Positions 43,191-52,909 are shown, counted from the first letter of the stretch. The stretch: DNA of 64,000 nt from Ensifer sesbaniae (GCF_013283665.1 NZ_JABEKU010000002.1:308863-372862), one strand, 5' to 3'. Program-made: numbers and translations. The notes: generated from the sequence alone by a model not told the origin.

Positions 43191-44063
43191 GTGATGAGTC
43201 TGAAGACCCGCGGCTATCTGTTTGCCTTCCTCGCCATCTGCATCTTCGCGGGCCAGGACGCGATAACCAAATATCTGGGGGATCGTTATCCGGCGCTCTT
43301 CATAACGATGATCCGCTTCTGGGCGTTCGCGCTCTTCGTATTTGCTTTTGCCGCGTCGTCGCCGAAAGGCATTCGGGGATCCATTCAAACGCGACATCCC
43401 TGGCTGCAGCTTGTCCGCGGCCTTCTGCTGGTCGCGGAGATCGTCGTCATCGTTTTTTCCTATGTTCACGCCGGGCTCGCCATGAGCCAGTCGATCTTTC
43501 AGGCCACACCACTGATCATCACCATCCTATCGATACCTCTTCTCGGAGAGGTGGTCGGATGGCGGCGCGGAACTGCGGTGTTGGTTGGTCTGGTGGGCGT
43601 TCTGGTGATCATCAATCCGGTGGACGTTCACTTCGACATCTCTCTTCTGCTGCCGCTTGTCGCCTCCGTGCTGTTCGCGCTTTACAGCATCGCCACGCGC
43701 GCAGTCAGCCGGGAGGATTCCGCTGTAACGAGCCTTTTTTATGCGGGCGTCGTCGGAGCACTGGCGATCTCGCTGATCGGTCCGTTCTACTGGACCGAAG
43801 TCGTCCCCTCCGACTGGTTCGCGTTGGCAGCACTTTGCGTCTGCGGCACTCTCAGCCACTACTTCCTCATCCGGGCCTACGGGCTGCTGCCTGCGGCGGA
43901 AGTTCAGCCGGTCACCTATTTTCAGTTGGTTCTCAACGTGATGTTTGCCGTCCTGTTGTTTGGCGAAACGATCACGTACAACATGCTCGTCGGCGCCCTC
44001 ATCGTGGTAGGTGCGGGCCTTTTCACGATCTGGCGCGAACACCAATTGGCAAAGCGGTCATAG
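43191..44063 (+). CDS. EamA/DMT-family membrane transporter
   Basis: 290 residues (GTG at 43191 or ATG at 43194) with ten hydrophobic segments and the two EamA repeats: YLFAFLAICIFAGQDAITKY at the start and SVLFALYSIATRAVSREDSA in the second half, with VQPVTYFQLVLNVMFAVLLF and GETITYNMLVGALIVVGAGL near the end. This superfamily exports amino acids and other metabolites. No linked biosynthetic gene points to a substrate. Confidence 0.88.
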   Translation: MMSLKTRGYLFAFLAICIFAGQDAITKYLGDRYPALFITMIRFWAFALFVFAFAASSPKGIRGSIQTRHPWLQLVRGLLLVAEIVVIVFSYVHAGLAMSQSIFQATPLIITILSIPLLGEVVGWRRGTAVLVGLVGVLVIINPVDVHFDISLLLPLVASVLFALYSIATRAVSREDSAVTSLFYAGVVGALAISLIGPFYWTEVVPSDWFALAALCVCGTLSHYFLIRAYGLLPAAEVQPVTYFQLVLNVMFAVLLFGETITYNMLVGALIVVGAGLFTIWREHQLAKRS

Positions 44064-44236
44064 GCTGACCCTACTCCCGAAACGCGCCCTGTTTGCGATC
44101 CCAGTCGGACGCGAGGTCCGGGAGTCACAGCCACGCCAACACTTTAAGCGCCAGGCGGCGGAACTATTTCCACCTTCCCGTGTTGTCGGAACAGCGCGAG
44201 CCGATGCCAAAGGCGTCGCTGCGGATGGAGTATGCG

Positions 44237-44611
44237 ATGAAGTGGCTTCTCCCAGTTCTGTGTATCGCGGCAGGGCCTGCCTACGCGCAGAGCCCCTCCC
44301 TCGAGTCGACTTGCATGGCTGTCGCCAAGAACTTCTTCATGGTCGAGGCCCTCAATGTCGGGGTGGTGCAATCCTTTCCCGAGATTGAGCCGCCGGGCGC
44401 TCGCTTCAAATATTCCGAAAGAGCCGACACCAAGAAGGCAGATATGACGGACACCTTTGATTGCCAGTTCGACAACGCGAACGCGCCGAAGAGGATCCTG
44501 CGCTTCTGCGTTTCACGCATTTGCTACGCTGCCGATGAGGACGATCCCGAGCGCAAGAGACGATTTCAGGAGATGCAGATTCTCCTGCAAAGAGCGAACG
44601 CAGCAAAGTGA
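44237..44611 (+). CDS. Small secreted protein of unknown function
   Basis: 124 residues from the ATG at 44237, with GGAG six bases upstream. A signal peptide (KWLLPVLCIAAGPAYA) is followed by a mature part of about 106 residues with cysteines in ESTCMAVAKN, TFDCQFDN, RFCVSRICYAADEDD. The charged C terminus (DPERKRRFQEMQILLQRANA) is helical. Family unknown; a longer reading frame upstream lacks coding character. Confidence 0.6.
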   Translation: MKWLLPVLCIAAGPAYAQSPSLESTCMAVAKNFFMVEALNVGVVQSFPEIEPPGARFKYSERADTKKADMTDTFDCQFDNANAPKRILRFCVSRICYAADEDDPERKRRFQEMQILLQRANAAK

Positions 44612-44635
44612 ATTCCGTGCCTCAGGCTGGTAGAC

Positions 44636-45130
44636 CTACCAGGCCTCGCGTTCCAACCCGACAGGCAGCCCGTTTTCTGCAGCGACCAGCATCAGCTCGC
44701 GAAGCTTTGGATGAAAGATTTCCCGGACCGCAGTTTCAAAGGGCGCCCACAGCAGTCTCCGGCTTTGCTTCTCTGGGAAGTCCGAAATAGTTTCGTGGAC
44801 TTCGAGCAGGTGCACGCTGAGGTGGTAGCTCAGGTCGATACTATCCTTTGTGTAAAGGAACGAGCCAACGGCACCAATCGATACCCTGCCTCGAACACCG
44901 GCCTCTTCCATCGCTTCGCGCGCCGCGGCGGCGCGCGACGTCTCTCCTGCCTCTATGCGGCCTTTTGGGATTCCCCAGCGGCCATTACGCCGACTCGCAA
45001 CAAGCAGTACCTCCGGAAAGCTATCTGCAGAAGCTCGAAAACAAATCGCGCCCGCTTGCTGGACGCAGGTCATTGAGCGCGCAGCATTTGGTGACAACGC
45101 TTCGCATACCGGCGAGAATTGCTCGGACAT
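44636..45130 (-). CDS. Nudix hydrolase
   Basis: 164 residues from the ATG at 45130. The Nudix box is complete: [20 protein letters not shown] followed by AGV, matching G-x5-E-x7-R-E-x2-E-E-x-G. The domain starts at [20 protein letters not shown] and the typical GRWGIPKG precedes the box. A shorter start at 45073 is also compatible with the family. It probably hydrolyses a nucleoside or inositol-type diphosphate. Confidence 0.85.
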   Translation of the reverse strand: MSEQFSPVCEALSPNAARSMTCVQQAGAICFRASADSFPEVLLVASRRNGRWGIPKGRIEAGETSRAAAAREAMEEAGVRGRVSIGAVGSFLYTKDSIDLSYHLSVHLLEVHETISDFPEKQSRRLLWAPFETAVREIFHPKLRELMLVAAENGLPVGLEREAW

Positions 45131-45370
45131 ATTTCTCGGTTCCGACGGATTGTAACCAGAAGTTTGCCTTCGTTTATGACAGATTTGCGACGGCCGGTCT
45201 CGCAAGGTGCGATTGAAAATGACCCCACGGCGCGTTCCTGTGCGCGAGTTTCCACCACGAAGCTGATCGCCAGCGACGAACCTCCTCGGAATTATCGTTG
45301 TAGTATTCCGTTAGTACCTGCTGGCACGCCTGCTCTGCTAAGCTCCTTTCGTCGGTTTTGGGAGGAACAT

Positions 45371-45967
45371 ATGACAGCTTCGAAAGTACTGATGATCACC
45401 GGTGACTTCACCGAGGATTATGAAACGATGGTTCCGTTTCAAACACTGCTGGCCTGCGGCTACACCGTTCATGCCGCCTGCCCCGGCAAGAAGGCCGGAG
45501 ATACGGTCGCGACCGCGATCCATGATTTCGAAGGCGACCAGACCTATTCGGAAAAGCGAGGCCACAACTTCACGCTCAACGCCACCTTCTCCAACATTCG
45601 CGCCGAGGACTACGATGCGCTTGTCATCCCCGGCGGCCGCGCGCCGGAGTATCTGCGCCTCACCCCCGATGTCATCAAGGCCGTCCAGCATTTCTTCGAG
45701 GCCGGAAAGCCGGTGGCAGCCATCTGCCACGGGGCCCAGCTTCTCGCCGCAGCCGGCGTACTGGAGGGGCGCACATGCTCGGCCTATCCCGCTTGCCGTC
45801 CGGAAGTCGAACTCGCCGGCGGCATCTATGCCGATATCGCAATCGATGATGCGGTCTCAGACGGCAACCTCGTCACCGCACCGGCATGGCCGGCGCACCC
45901 GTCGTGGCTGCGGCAGTTCATGACTGTGCTGGACGCTTCGGCCCTGCTACAAACAGACGCCGCCTGA
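45371..45967 (+). CDS. DJ-1/PfpI-family protein
   Basis: 198 residues from the ATG at 45371 (GGGAGGAACAT upstream). The fold markers are [40 protein letters not shown] and the nucleophile elbow [20 protein letters not shown] with its cysteine, then [18 protein letters not shown]. Family members act as protein deglycases, chaperones or intracellular proteases. It is followed 23 bases later by a ribbon-helix-helix protein. Confidence 0.9.
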   Translation: MTASKVLMITGDFTEDYETMVPFQTLLACGYTVHAACPGKKAGDTVATAIHDFEGDQTYSEKRGHNFTLNATFSNIRAEDYDALVIPGGRAPEYLRLTPDVIKAVQHFFEAGKPVAAICHGAQLLAAAGVLEGRTCSAYPACRPEVELAGGIYADIAIDDAVSDGNLVTAPAWPAHPSWLRQFMTVLDASALLQTDAA

Positions 45968-45990
45968 GGACGCGGCAAGGGAGGGTCGCG

Positions 45991-46341
45991 ATGTGCGAGT
46001 TGTTCATCAAGGCGGACGCAAGGCTCTGGGAAAGTACGACCCGTTCGCTACGCATCGATGGCATGGTGACAAGCGTTCGGCTGGAGAATTTCTTCTGGTC
46101 GAAGCTCGAGGAGATCGCACACCGCGATCGCATGAACGTCACGCAGTTGATAACCAAGCTGCATCACGAGTCCATTGATGCCGGTCACGATCTGGGGAAC
46201 TTTACCTCGTTCCTGAGGGTCTGCTGCGCGCGCTACCTCGATCTTCAACTGACCGGAGACATTCCGACGGATGTCAGCCAACCGATCGCCGGGCTGAACG
46301 CTCCGGCGATCCTCGTCCGCGAGCAGGAAAAATACCACTGA
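45991..46341 (+). CDS. Ribbon-helix-helix domain protein
   Basis: 116 residues from the ATG at 45991 (GGGAGGGTCGCG upstream). The core TSVRLENFFWSKLEEIAHRD then RMNVTQLITKLHHESIDAGH is a RHH-type segment common in rhizobial small proteins; the middle part has a two-cysteine stretch FLRVCCARYLDLQLTG. Proteins of this type probably bind DNA or act as adaptors. Co-transcription with the DJ-1 gene is likely. Confidence 0.75.
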   Translation: MCELFIKADARLWESTTRSLRIDGMVTSVRLENFFWSKLEEIAHRDRMNVTQLITKLHHESIDAGHDLGNFTSFLRVCCARYLDLQLTGDIPTDVSQPIAGLNAPAILVREQEKYH

Positions 46342-46573
46342 GCCAGCGGCCCGCGACGCGCGAAAGCTGGCGAACACCACCGCGCATTCGGCTGGTGCGC
46401 GATTAGAAGCGACTGACCAGCGTTCCCGCTGGGAATGCGAGGTTGCGGCAGCCACGAGTGTATCGCTGTATGCGGTGGCTTTTGCGACCTTTGCCTAGAT
46501 CGGAGGAGACGACGACTTGCCCGCGCCGCGGTGACCGCCGGCGCAATCGGCCACCGCCGCGGCAGACCCGAAG

Positions 46574-46999
46574 CTACTTCGTAACTGTAAGCATCGTGTG
46601 CATGCCCGCCTCGAAGTGGCCCTTGATGTTGCAGAGTAGTACATAGGAGCCTGGCGTGAGCTTGGCCTTCATCTGCCCATCGGCACCTGGTTTCAAATCA
46701 GACACTTCGCCAAGGCTCTTCAACTGCTTTTCGTTGACACGATGCTTGGCCGCGACGACATCGATCTTCTGGTCGGGCGACTTCAGCTTGATCAGCACCA
46801 TCTCGTGTTCTTCTGTCATTGCGTCGTTGTGAACCATAAAGGTCGTCTCGCCGGCCTTGATGGTCGATTGATCCAGTGTGAGGGTCATCGGTCCGCCGGC
46901 CTCGCCGCTCTCGACAACGTTGACGGTCGTCGCGGCAAATGCAGGCGGCGTCATGCAGATGAAAGTAAGTACTGCTAGGTTGTTTCGGGTGAACCGCAT
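46574..46999 (-). CDS. Cupredoxin-domain copper protein
   Basis: 141 residues. A signal peptide (NLAVLTFICMTPPAFA) is followed by a plastocyanin/azurin-like domain. Type 1 copper ligands can be placed in EEHEMVLIKL (His) and LLCNIKGHFEAGMHTML (Cys, His, Met). The ATG has AAAGGGAAAC upstream. It may be a periplasmic electron carrier or copper binding protein; NosZ and the copper oxidase elsewhere in the window make a role in copper or electron supply possible. Confidence 0.85.
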   Translation of the reverse strand: MRFTRNNLAVLTFICMTPPAFAATTVNVVESGEAGGPMTLTLDQSTIKAGETTFMVHNDAMTEEHEMVLIKLKSPDQKIDVVAAKHRVNEKQLKSLGEVSDLKPGADGQMKAKLTPGSYVLLCNIKGHFEAGMHTMLTVTK

Positions 47000-47325
47000 T
47001 TTTTAGTTTCCCTTTTGCTGACGTTATTGGCGAAGTTCGCCATATCGAGAGACCGATTGGCCTTGCTGCCGGCGGGCTTTTCCCTGTGTCGGCAAAGTAT
47101 CGCGCGCTCAGCCCCGCCTATCCGCGGGAACCAACTCCGCAAAGCCGTGCGGTCGCGAAGCCTTTCTAGGCGACGCACCCTGTCCATTAACTGTCCTGCG
47201 GCCTGCTTTATTGCGCCGCCAAGTTTTCGAGGAACAGGATCGACCCGCCGTCGCTTGGTCGCAAGCCACCCCATCGGCGCTTCTTCCAAGGGGTCGAAAG
47301 CGCTTGTGGCCAATCAATCGCGTGT
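47000..47325. other. Intergenic region upstream of the cupredoxin gene
   Basis: 326 bases. Open frames cross it on both strands but none shows a recognisable domain, ribosome site or amino acid composition that persuades me. It likely holds the cupredoxin promoter near its left end. Confidence 0.4.
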
Positions 47326-49881
47326 CTACCGCCGGCCGCCACCACCACGCCCGCCGCCGCCACGGAAGGCTGCTCCACCGCCCCGACTGCCGCCACCATG
47401 ATAGCCACCGCGGCTTCCGCCCTGGAAGCCGCCGCCGCGATAGCCGCCGCCACCGTCGAAGCTTTGGAAGTTGCGGCCAGACTCCTGATAGAGCCGCCCA
47501 TAGTTGCGGCTCAGTTCATTCTGGTTGCCGAACTGTCGTCCGGCCCGGTCGAAGGAAAGATGATCCGGCGCCCGCTGACGAACCTGCTGACTGCGGCGTG
47601 GTGCCGGCCGCGTCTCCACCCTGTTCTGAATACGTTGCGTGGCTTCTGGCCTGCTGGACGGCGCACCCTGACCGACATTCCTGAGGCTCTCTCCTTCCGG
47701 GCGCTGAACGGGCTGCCAGCCATCCGGCGTGTGCTTCTGCCACTGCCCGTCCTGGCGGCGATAGACGCTGCCGTCACGGCCGGCATAGACGTCACCGCCT
47801 TTGCTGCCGACGATAAAGCCTTTGTTGCCTTCCGTATTGCGCCAGCGCAGACCGCCGGCACTGCCCGTCGTTCCGCCGCTGATGCGTGCGAATTCTCCAC
47901 CGTGTTTGACGGCAATGCTGCCCCAGGAACCGTAGACATTCTGCCCGCCCCGCGCCACCATCGCGTTGCCGGTGCGTGGATTGTAGGCGGAGATGAAGCC
48001 TCTTTCGCCGGCCGGTCCTGCCACCGCGCCGCCGCGGAACCGGGTCCCTGTGACGGGATTATAGGCCGCACCGAATACCAGGCCTCTCTCGGGACCATAG
48101 GCGTAGCCATAGCGGCCAAAGGTGCCGTAGGCAGGATTATATGAGGCGCCAAAGCCGTAGCTGATCGGAGGCGGATAGTAGGGCCAATCGTCGTCGTAAT
48201 AGTCCCAGTAGGGCGGATAGTACCATCCCGAACCCCAGACGACGGTATCCCAGGCGAGATAGGTATAGAGATAGCCGAGGGTGTAGCCGTACCAGACAGC
48301 ATCGGGTTCGGTGTCGTAAACCCGAACATAGGTGGCGTTATAGACCGGAGACGATGATGGGATCGTGTAGATCTCATCGGCTACGGCACGCGCAACGGCG
48401 AAGGGGCCGGTCGGCGTATCGCCCACGAACCAGATGCCATCCTTGAGGACGAAATACTTGTCCGCCACCTTGATGACCTGCTCGTTCGCGTTGACGGCAT
48501 AAAACAGGGACGTGCCTTCAATCGGCTCGAACTTCGGCTCGCCATTATAGTGCACGTCCACCTTCAACGATCCATCGGTGGAAACCCGTGCAAGCTTCGG
48601 GATGCTCGCCCTCAGACGCGCCATCGCGCTTTCGGACGTGCCGGGTATCGATGCGCGTACGGCGGAATATGGGGCGCCGTCGGGTAGATTCAGGAAATCT
48701 TCCGGCAGATCGGGCGTGGCAAAACGCCAGGGTCCTTCGAGCGAAGCGGATGAAAACCACCGTCCGGAAAGAAGGGTGTACCAGTTCTTGCTGGCCCGAT
48801 GGAAAAAGACCGAACTGGTCGTATTGGAAACCCAATCGAGCCCTGTACCGGCTATCGGTTCCAGGGCCGGCTTTCCTTCAAATATCAAAAGTTCAGCCGG
48901 CTTCTCCGAATAGAAGACCTTCGGTACCTCGTTCTCGTTGAAGCGCGTTGGCGGCAGGGAGGCCTTTACGCCTTTCCAGTTCTCGATGTCCGGCAGCTTT
49001 GAAAACAGGTCCGGAACCGTTTCGGTCTCGGTCCAACCGGTCTCCAATGTCTTCGAGGTGAGCCAGCTCTTGTCGCTTCGGACATAGTAGTCGCCCGACT
49101 GTTCCACTTTGAACAGGTCCCAGTTCGTATTGACCACGAACGACAGGCCCTCGACGCCCTTGACCGGAGCCGTCACGGCCTTGCCGTCCGTCTGCAACAG
49201 GATCGCTGGCGTTTCACTGACGAAGATCGGTGGCGGATCAGCCTTGATATCTGGAACATCTGCAAGCCGCTCGAAATCCGCAAGGCTTGCTGCCAGACGT
49301 TGCTGCGACACCACGATCGGGTCGGTAGGAATGAGCTTGCCGATATCGAGTGCCAGATCGGCAAGCTGCTGACGATCCAGTGCGGAGAAATCGAGCCGCG
49401 TGGTTCGAACATCGGTCAGCGTGACGTTTTCGGATGCATCGTCGGCGACAGTTTTGGCCGAAAGCCCGATGATCCCATAGACCGGTTTCGCATCGGCGGA
49501 CGATTTGAGTTCGGTGGCTACGAGCGCCTCGAGTTCCTTGAAATCCTTCCACGACGTTATCTGCGGCTGGAAGAGAGTGATCGTCGCGCCCTTGTCGGTG
49601 TTGAACACCCTTGGCCAGGCCGGCGCGGTGGCATCGGACTGGTTGAGATATTTGCCCGCGACGAACCCATTTGCGCCGGAATAGCTCACGGCACACCAGG
49701 AAGCCTCCGCATCACACCCCTTGATATCGACTTCCTCGCCCTGAGGGATAACGCGCATCGCGTCAAATCCGGTGCCCGGCCCCACCCGGAAATTCACATT
49801 TGCCGTCAGGACGGCGGGATCCGCAAAGGCAGAGGTCGAGACGAACGACGCGATCGTCAGATACGCAAGAATTCTACGCAT
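47326..49881 (-). CDS. Large secreted SH3-domain and Gly-rich protein
   Basis: 851 residues from the ATG at 49881 (GAGGG nine bases upstream). A signal peptide (RRILAYLTIASFVSTSAFA) is followed by a bacterial SH3 domain (TANVNFRVGPGTGFDAMRVI). The middle contains repeated units of about 80 residues with VFYSEKPAELLIFEGKPALE, PIAGTGLDWVSNTTSSVFF and WYTLLSGRWFSSASLEGPWR. A Tyr/Pro-rich stretch (YYPPYWDYYDDDWPYYPPP) and a beta-rich region follow, then a C terminus of RGG repeats. I know of similar large rhizobial proteins but no proven function; surface or wall association is likely. Confidence 0.75.
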   Translation of the reverse strand: MRRILAYLTIASFVSTSAFADPAVLTANVNFRVGPGTGFDAMRVIPQGEEVDIKGCDAEASWCAVSYSGANGFVAGKYLNQSDATAPAWPRVFNTDKGATITLFQPQITSWKDFKELEALVATELKSSADAKPVYGIIGLSAKTVADDASENVTLTDVRTTRLDFSALDRQQLADLALDIGKLIPTDPIVVSQQRLAASLADFERLADVPDIKADPPPIFVSETPAILLQTDGKAVTAPVKGVEGLSFVVNTNWDLFKVEQSGDYYVRSDKSWLTSKTLETGWTETETVPDLFSKLPDIENWKGVKASLPPTRFNENEVPKVFYSEKPAELLIFEGKPALEPIAGTGLDWVSNTTSSVFFHRASKNWYTLLSGRWFSSASLEGPWRFATPDLPEDFLNLPDGAPYSAVRASIPGTSESAMARLRASIPKLARVSTDGSLKVDVHYNGEPKFEPIEGTSLFYAVNANEQVIKVADKYFVLKDGIWFVGDTPTGPFAVARAVADEIYTIPSSSPVYNATYVRVYDTEPDAVWYGYTLGYLYTYLAWDTVVWGSGWYYPPYWDYYDDDWPYYPPPISYGFGASYNPAYGTFGRYGYAYGPERGLVFGAAYNPVTGTRFRGGAVAGPAGERGFISAYNPRTGNAMVARGGQNVYGSWGSIAVKHGGEFARISGGTTGSAGGLRWRNTEGNKGFIVGSKGGDVYAGRDGSVYRRQDGQWQKHTPDGWQPVQRPEGESLRNVGQGAPSSRPEATQRIQNRVETRPAPRRSQQVRQRAPDHLSFDRAGRQFGNQNELSRNYGRLYQESGRNFQSFDGGGGYRGGGFQGGSRGGYHGGGSRGGGAAFRGGGGRGGGGRR

Positions 49882-50322
49882 GATCACAATCCCTCAGTCT
49901 AAGATGTTCGAAATCCCTGTGCGCTGGAAGTGTCCCCGGAACGGCTCGCTGCGACGAGCGCTCTCGCAGCCGATTAAAGTCGTTTAATTTCAACATCATT
50001 GCACATTCGATGACGAGTGCAACCGGCAACGCCGCCAACTTCTAATTAAACCGGGCGATGCCGCGCTTGATCCTTACGTGTTCGGCCACCTCGCCGACGG
50101 AATTCTCCATATCGTTCTCAATGCAGCCGACGGCGATGTTTCGGCCGAAAAGGCGAAAGCCGTCGAGACGATCCTGGACAGGCAATGAAGACGTCATAGC
50201 TGTCACAGTCACATGCCTGTCACCGAAGCCAGCAATATCTCGGTTCCAATTTGACAAGGATCGAGGACTTGATGCTGGGCGGACACTACCGTGCGCGTAT
50301 CATTGGTGGCACCGGTCGAGTT
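49882..50322. other. Intergenic region with a protein remnant
   Basis: 441 bases. The left part probably holds the promoter of the large secreted protein. A short plus-strand coding remnant (50045-50188) is listed separately; nothing else is supported. Confidence 0.5.
50045..50188 (+). pseudogene. Short coding remnant without a normal start codon
   Basis: The frame reads KPGDAALDPYVFGHLADGIL and HIVLNAADGDVSAEKAKAVE before ending in ILDRQ. Composition and third positions look coding, but there is no ATG, GTG or TTG in frame between this segment and the stop codon at 49985. It is either a decayed gene or uses a rare start (ATT at 50045). Family unknown. Confidence 0.4.
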
Positions 50323-50538
50323 CTAGCGGGACCGCCATGCTGCCTCGTTCTTCTGTTCGTAGTCGCTGAACGCCTTCTTGAGACCACCCAGGACCTCGGC
50401 CGCCGTTTCGAACATAGCCTTCAACTGCGGCTCGTCGACCTTCCCGATATCTTCGCGCAGATGATCCATGGTGTCCTGCAGGCGCATTTGCATCCTTTGC
50501 GTATGATGACGAAGCTCGCGATCGCTTTCACTGGCCAT
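50323..50538 (-). CDS. Small helical protein of unknown function
   Basis: 71 residues, strongly charged and probably all helical (RMQMRLQDTMDHLREDIGKV, MFETAAEVLGGLKKAFSDYE). GAAGGAGAGCCTCTG gives a strong start. The heptad-like spacing suggests a coiled coil. It is convergent with the remnant and faces away from the chromate transporter; no role is visible. Confidence 0.65.
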   Translation of the reverse strand: MASESDRELRHHTQRMQMRLQDTMDHLREDIGKVDEPQLKAMFETAAEVLGGLKKAFSDYEQKNEAAWRSR

Positions 50539-50690
50539 CAGAGGCTCTCCTTCGGTTTCGGCTTCAATCGACCGCCATCATTTGGCGGAATATATCCTAA
50601 CCCATTGCCTCTGCTGTCGGTTCCGGTATCGAGGCAGAGATGTGATGCCATGAAGACGCCTGGCTCGCGGCATCGGAATTGGTCAACGAG

Positions 50691-51932
50691 ATGACCCAGG
50701 AGTTGTTGGTGAAGTCATCGGCGAAAGCAATGCAGGAACAGGTAACTGGGGCCCATCAAGGCACTCCGGCTGAAGTCTTCGCGGCATTTTTGAAACTCGG
50801 TCTGACATCGTTCGGTGGACCGATCGCTCATCTTGGTTACTTCCGAGACGAACTGGTCGTGCGCCGGAAGTGGATCGATGAAGCCGGCTATGCCGATCTC
50901 GTCGCGCTTTGTCAGTTTCTGCCCGGTCCCGCCTCAAGCCAGGTCGGTTTTGCTCTGGGACTCCTGCGCGGTGGCCCGCTGGGCGCACTCGCCGCCTGGG
51001 CCGCATTCACGCTGCCGTCTGCCCTCCTGCTGATCATATTCGCAATGGCGGCGACGGCCTTCGACGGTCCGATCGGAACGGGCCTGCTGCACGGGCTGAA
51101 GATCGTTGCCGTAGCGGTCGTTGCGCAGGCTGTGTGGGGCATGGCGAAGAGCCTCACTCCGGATCGCGAGCGTGCCAGTATCGCCCTTGCTGCCGTATTG
51201 ATCGTCGTGTTTGCGGCGGGCGCGATCGGGCAAATCGCAGCGATCACGTTTGGCGGCCTCGCCGGGCTCCTGCTGTGCCGCAACGGCCCGGTCGCGGGAT
51301 CCACACATCTGACGTTCCGCGTCACGCGCCCCGTCGGCATCATCTGTCTCGCGGCCTTCTTCGTTCTGCTTGGCGTCCTGCCGATCGTTGCAGCCGTTTC
51401 CCATAGTTGGGCGCTATTCGACGCCTTCTATCGATCAGGTTCTCTCGTCTTTGGCGGCGGACACGTGGTCTTGCCGTTGCTCCAGGCCGAAGTGGTCGCT
51501 CCCGGTTGGGTTTCGAATGATGCCTTCCTCGCCGGTTATGGCGCGGCGCAGGCAGTACCGGGTCCCCTCTTCACCTTCGCCGCCTATCTCGGTGCGGTCA
51601 TGGGACCGGCACCGATTAGCATCCTCGGTGCGGGCATCTGCCTCGTTGCGATTTTCCTGCCCGGGTTTCTGCTGCTCGTCGGCGCTCTGCCCTTCTGGGA
51701 CAGTTTTCGTAAACGGCCCCTTGCTCAGGCTGCAATGCGCGGCGCGAACGCGGCCGTGGTCGGCATTTTGGGAGCGGCACTTTACAGTCCGGTCTGGACC
51801 AGCGCCGTATCGAATCCCAACGACTTCGCGCTCGCCCTGACGGCATTCATCCTGCTCGTCGTATGGAAAGCGCCGCCATGGATTGTGGTCGTGGCCAGCG
51901 CGATAGGCGGAGCGTCGCTCCAGCTTCTCTGA
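50691..51932 (+). CDS. chrA: ChrA-type chromate ion transporter
   Basis: 413 residues from the ATG at 50691 (a TTG twelve bases earlier is possible). Two homologous CHR domains are visible: FLKLGLTSFGGPIAHLGYFR with CQFLPGPASSQVGFALGLLR in the first, and YRSGSLVFGGGHVVLPLLQA with GYGAAQAVPGPLFTFAAYLG in the second. It exports chromate, giving resistance, driven by the proton gradient. It is the first gene of a metal and redox stretch. Confidence 0.93.
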   Translation: MTQELLVKSSAKAMQEQVTGAHQGTPAEVFAAFLKLGLTSFGGPIAHLGYFRDELVVRRKWIDEAGYADLVALCQFLPGPASSQVGFALGLLRGGPLGALAAWAAFTLPSALLLIIFAMAATAFDGPIGTGLLHGLKIVAVAVVAQAVWGMAKSLTPDRERASIALAAVLIVVFAAGAIGQIAAITFGGLAGLLLCRNGPVAGSTHLTFRVTRPVGIICLAAFFVLLGVLPIVAAVSHSWALFDAFYRSGSLVFGGGHVVLPLLQAEVVAPGWVSNDAFLAGYGAAQAVPGPLFTFAAYLGAVMGPAPISILGAGICLVAIFLPGFLLLVGALPFWDSFRKRPLAQAAMRGANAAVVGILGAALYSPVWTSAVSNPNDFALALTAFILLVVWKAPPWIVVVASAIGGASLQLL

Positions 51933-52092
51933 GTTCGTCGGAAGCGGCCGTGGGCATACTGTCCTGGCGTGGGGAGAATCGTGTCAGTTTCATCTCCTGG
52001 AGGAAAGAGAAAACTGTTTGCGGCTTTGCTCTTGACCTTGCCACCGTTGGAAGCCCCACATTCACACCGGTCAAATCGAACGGAGTTTCCAA

Positions 52093-52314
52093 ATGCACCA
52101 TCTCAACATCCCCGACATGACCTGTGGGCACTGCGCCGGAGCGGTCGAGAAAGCAGTCAAGTCGGTCGACCCCAACGCCAAGGTCGCTGTAGATCTCGAT
52201 GCGAAGACCGCATCGATCGACTCGGAGATCCCCTCCGATGCCTTCGTTGCCGCGATCGCAGAAGCCGGCTATCAGGCCTCCTTCAAGAAATCCTGCTGCA
52301 GCCACGTCGGATGA
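52093..52314 (+). CDS. HMA-domain copper chaperone (CopZ-like)
   Basis: 73 residues, a single heavy-metal-associated domain: HHLNIPDMTCGHCAGAVEKA with the copper pair CxxC, and a second cysteine pair near the end (KSCCSHVG). It binds Cu(I) in the cytoplasm. The copper ATPase downstream lacks its own such domain, so this protein may supply it. CGGAG precedes the ATG. Confidence 0.9.
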   Translation: MHHLNIPDMTCGHCAGAVEKAVKSVDPNAKVAVDLDAKTASIDSEIPSDAFVAAIAEAGYQASFKKSCCSHVG

Positions 52315-52348
52315 TCCTGGTTTTGCGACGCCCGCCTGCTGCCGTTGA

Positions 52349-52909
52349 CTAGTTGTCTTTCGTGCGGAACTTGGCGTGGCAGGACGTGCAAACCTGCAGC
52401 ATCAGGTGGAAAGCGTGCTCGGCGGGCATGGACATCGGGTCGGGCATTGCCGAGTTTCTCTTGGCGAGTGGCCCGCCCATCCGCGCATCGACACCCTTCA
52501 TCCGCATGTCAGGCGCAAGAACATCAGGATTGCGGTCTGCCGCAACTGAAAGCACCTCGGCGTAAGCGCCAAGTTCGGTCGCCAGCTTGTCGAATGTCGG
52601 TCGCTCTGCCTCGATATTGGCGCTGGCCTTGGAGCCCTCGGCGACGACGGGCGCCTCGAACAGTTTCGACAGGCGTTTCCCCGAATACGCCCTGATGGTT
52701 TCGGCGGCCGATTTGAACGCCTTCGCATCGTAAGGGGACGTGCCTTTGAAGACGGCGTCGATGCTCTTGGCGGCAGCCGCCACCGCCTTCATATCCCGCT
52801 GCCTCTCACGAACGACGTCATCGCCAGGCTGTGCGGTCGCAGCCGAGACCGACAAGACCGCAACCACAGCAAGAATGAGGCCGGACGATTTAACCGCATT
52901 CAAACACAT
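52349..52909 (-). CDS. Cytochrome c' (class II, NO-binding type)
   Basis: 186 residues. A signal peptide (GLILAVVAVLSVSAATA) and a four-helix bundle end in the heme motif CTSCHAKFR (Cys174, Cys177, His178), the C-terminal position typical of cytochrome c'. These periplasmic proteins bind nitric oxide and protect against it. The divergent region has an FNR/NnrR-like box 44 bases from this start. That fits the nos genes in the window. Confidence 0.88.
   Translation of the reverse strand: MCLNAVKSSGLILAVVAVLSVSAATAQPGDDVVRERQRDMKAVAAAAKSIDAVFKGTSPYDAKAFKSAAETIRAYSGKRLSKLFEAPVVAEGSKASANIEAERPTFDKLATELGAYAEVLSVAADRNPDVLAPDMRMKGVDARMGGPLAKRNSAMPDPMSMPAEHAFHLMLQVCTSCHAKFRTKDN

Noticed and set aside
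45322-45345. Sigma54-like promoter (TGGCACG...) before the DJ-1/PfpI gene
   Set aside because: The GG and GC elements are not at the required spacing (GG-N10-GC).
46975-47313. Minus-strand frame of about 112 codons upstream of the cupredoxin gene
   Set aside because: Very basic, overlaps the cupredoxin start, no ribosome site or recognised domain.
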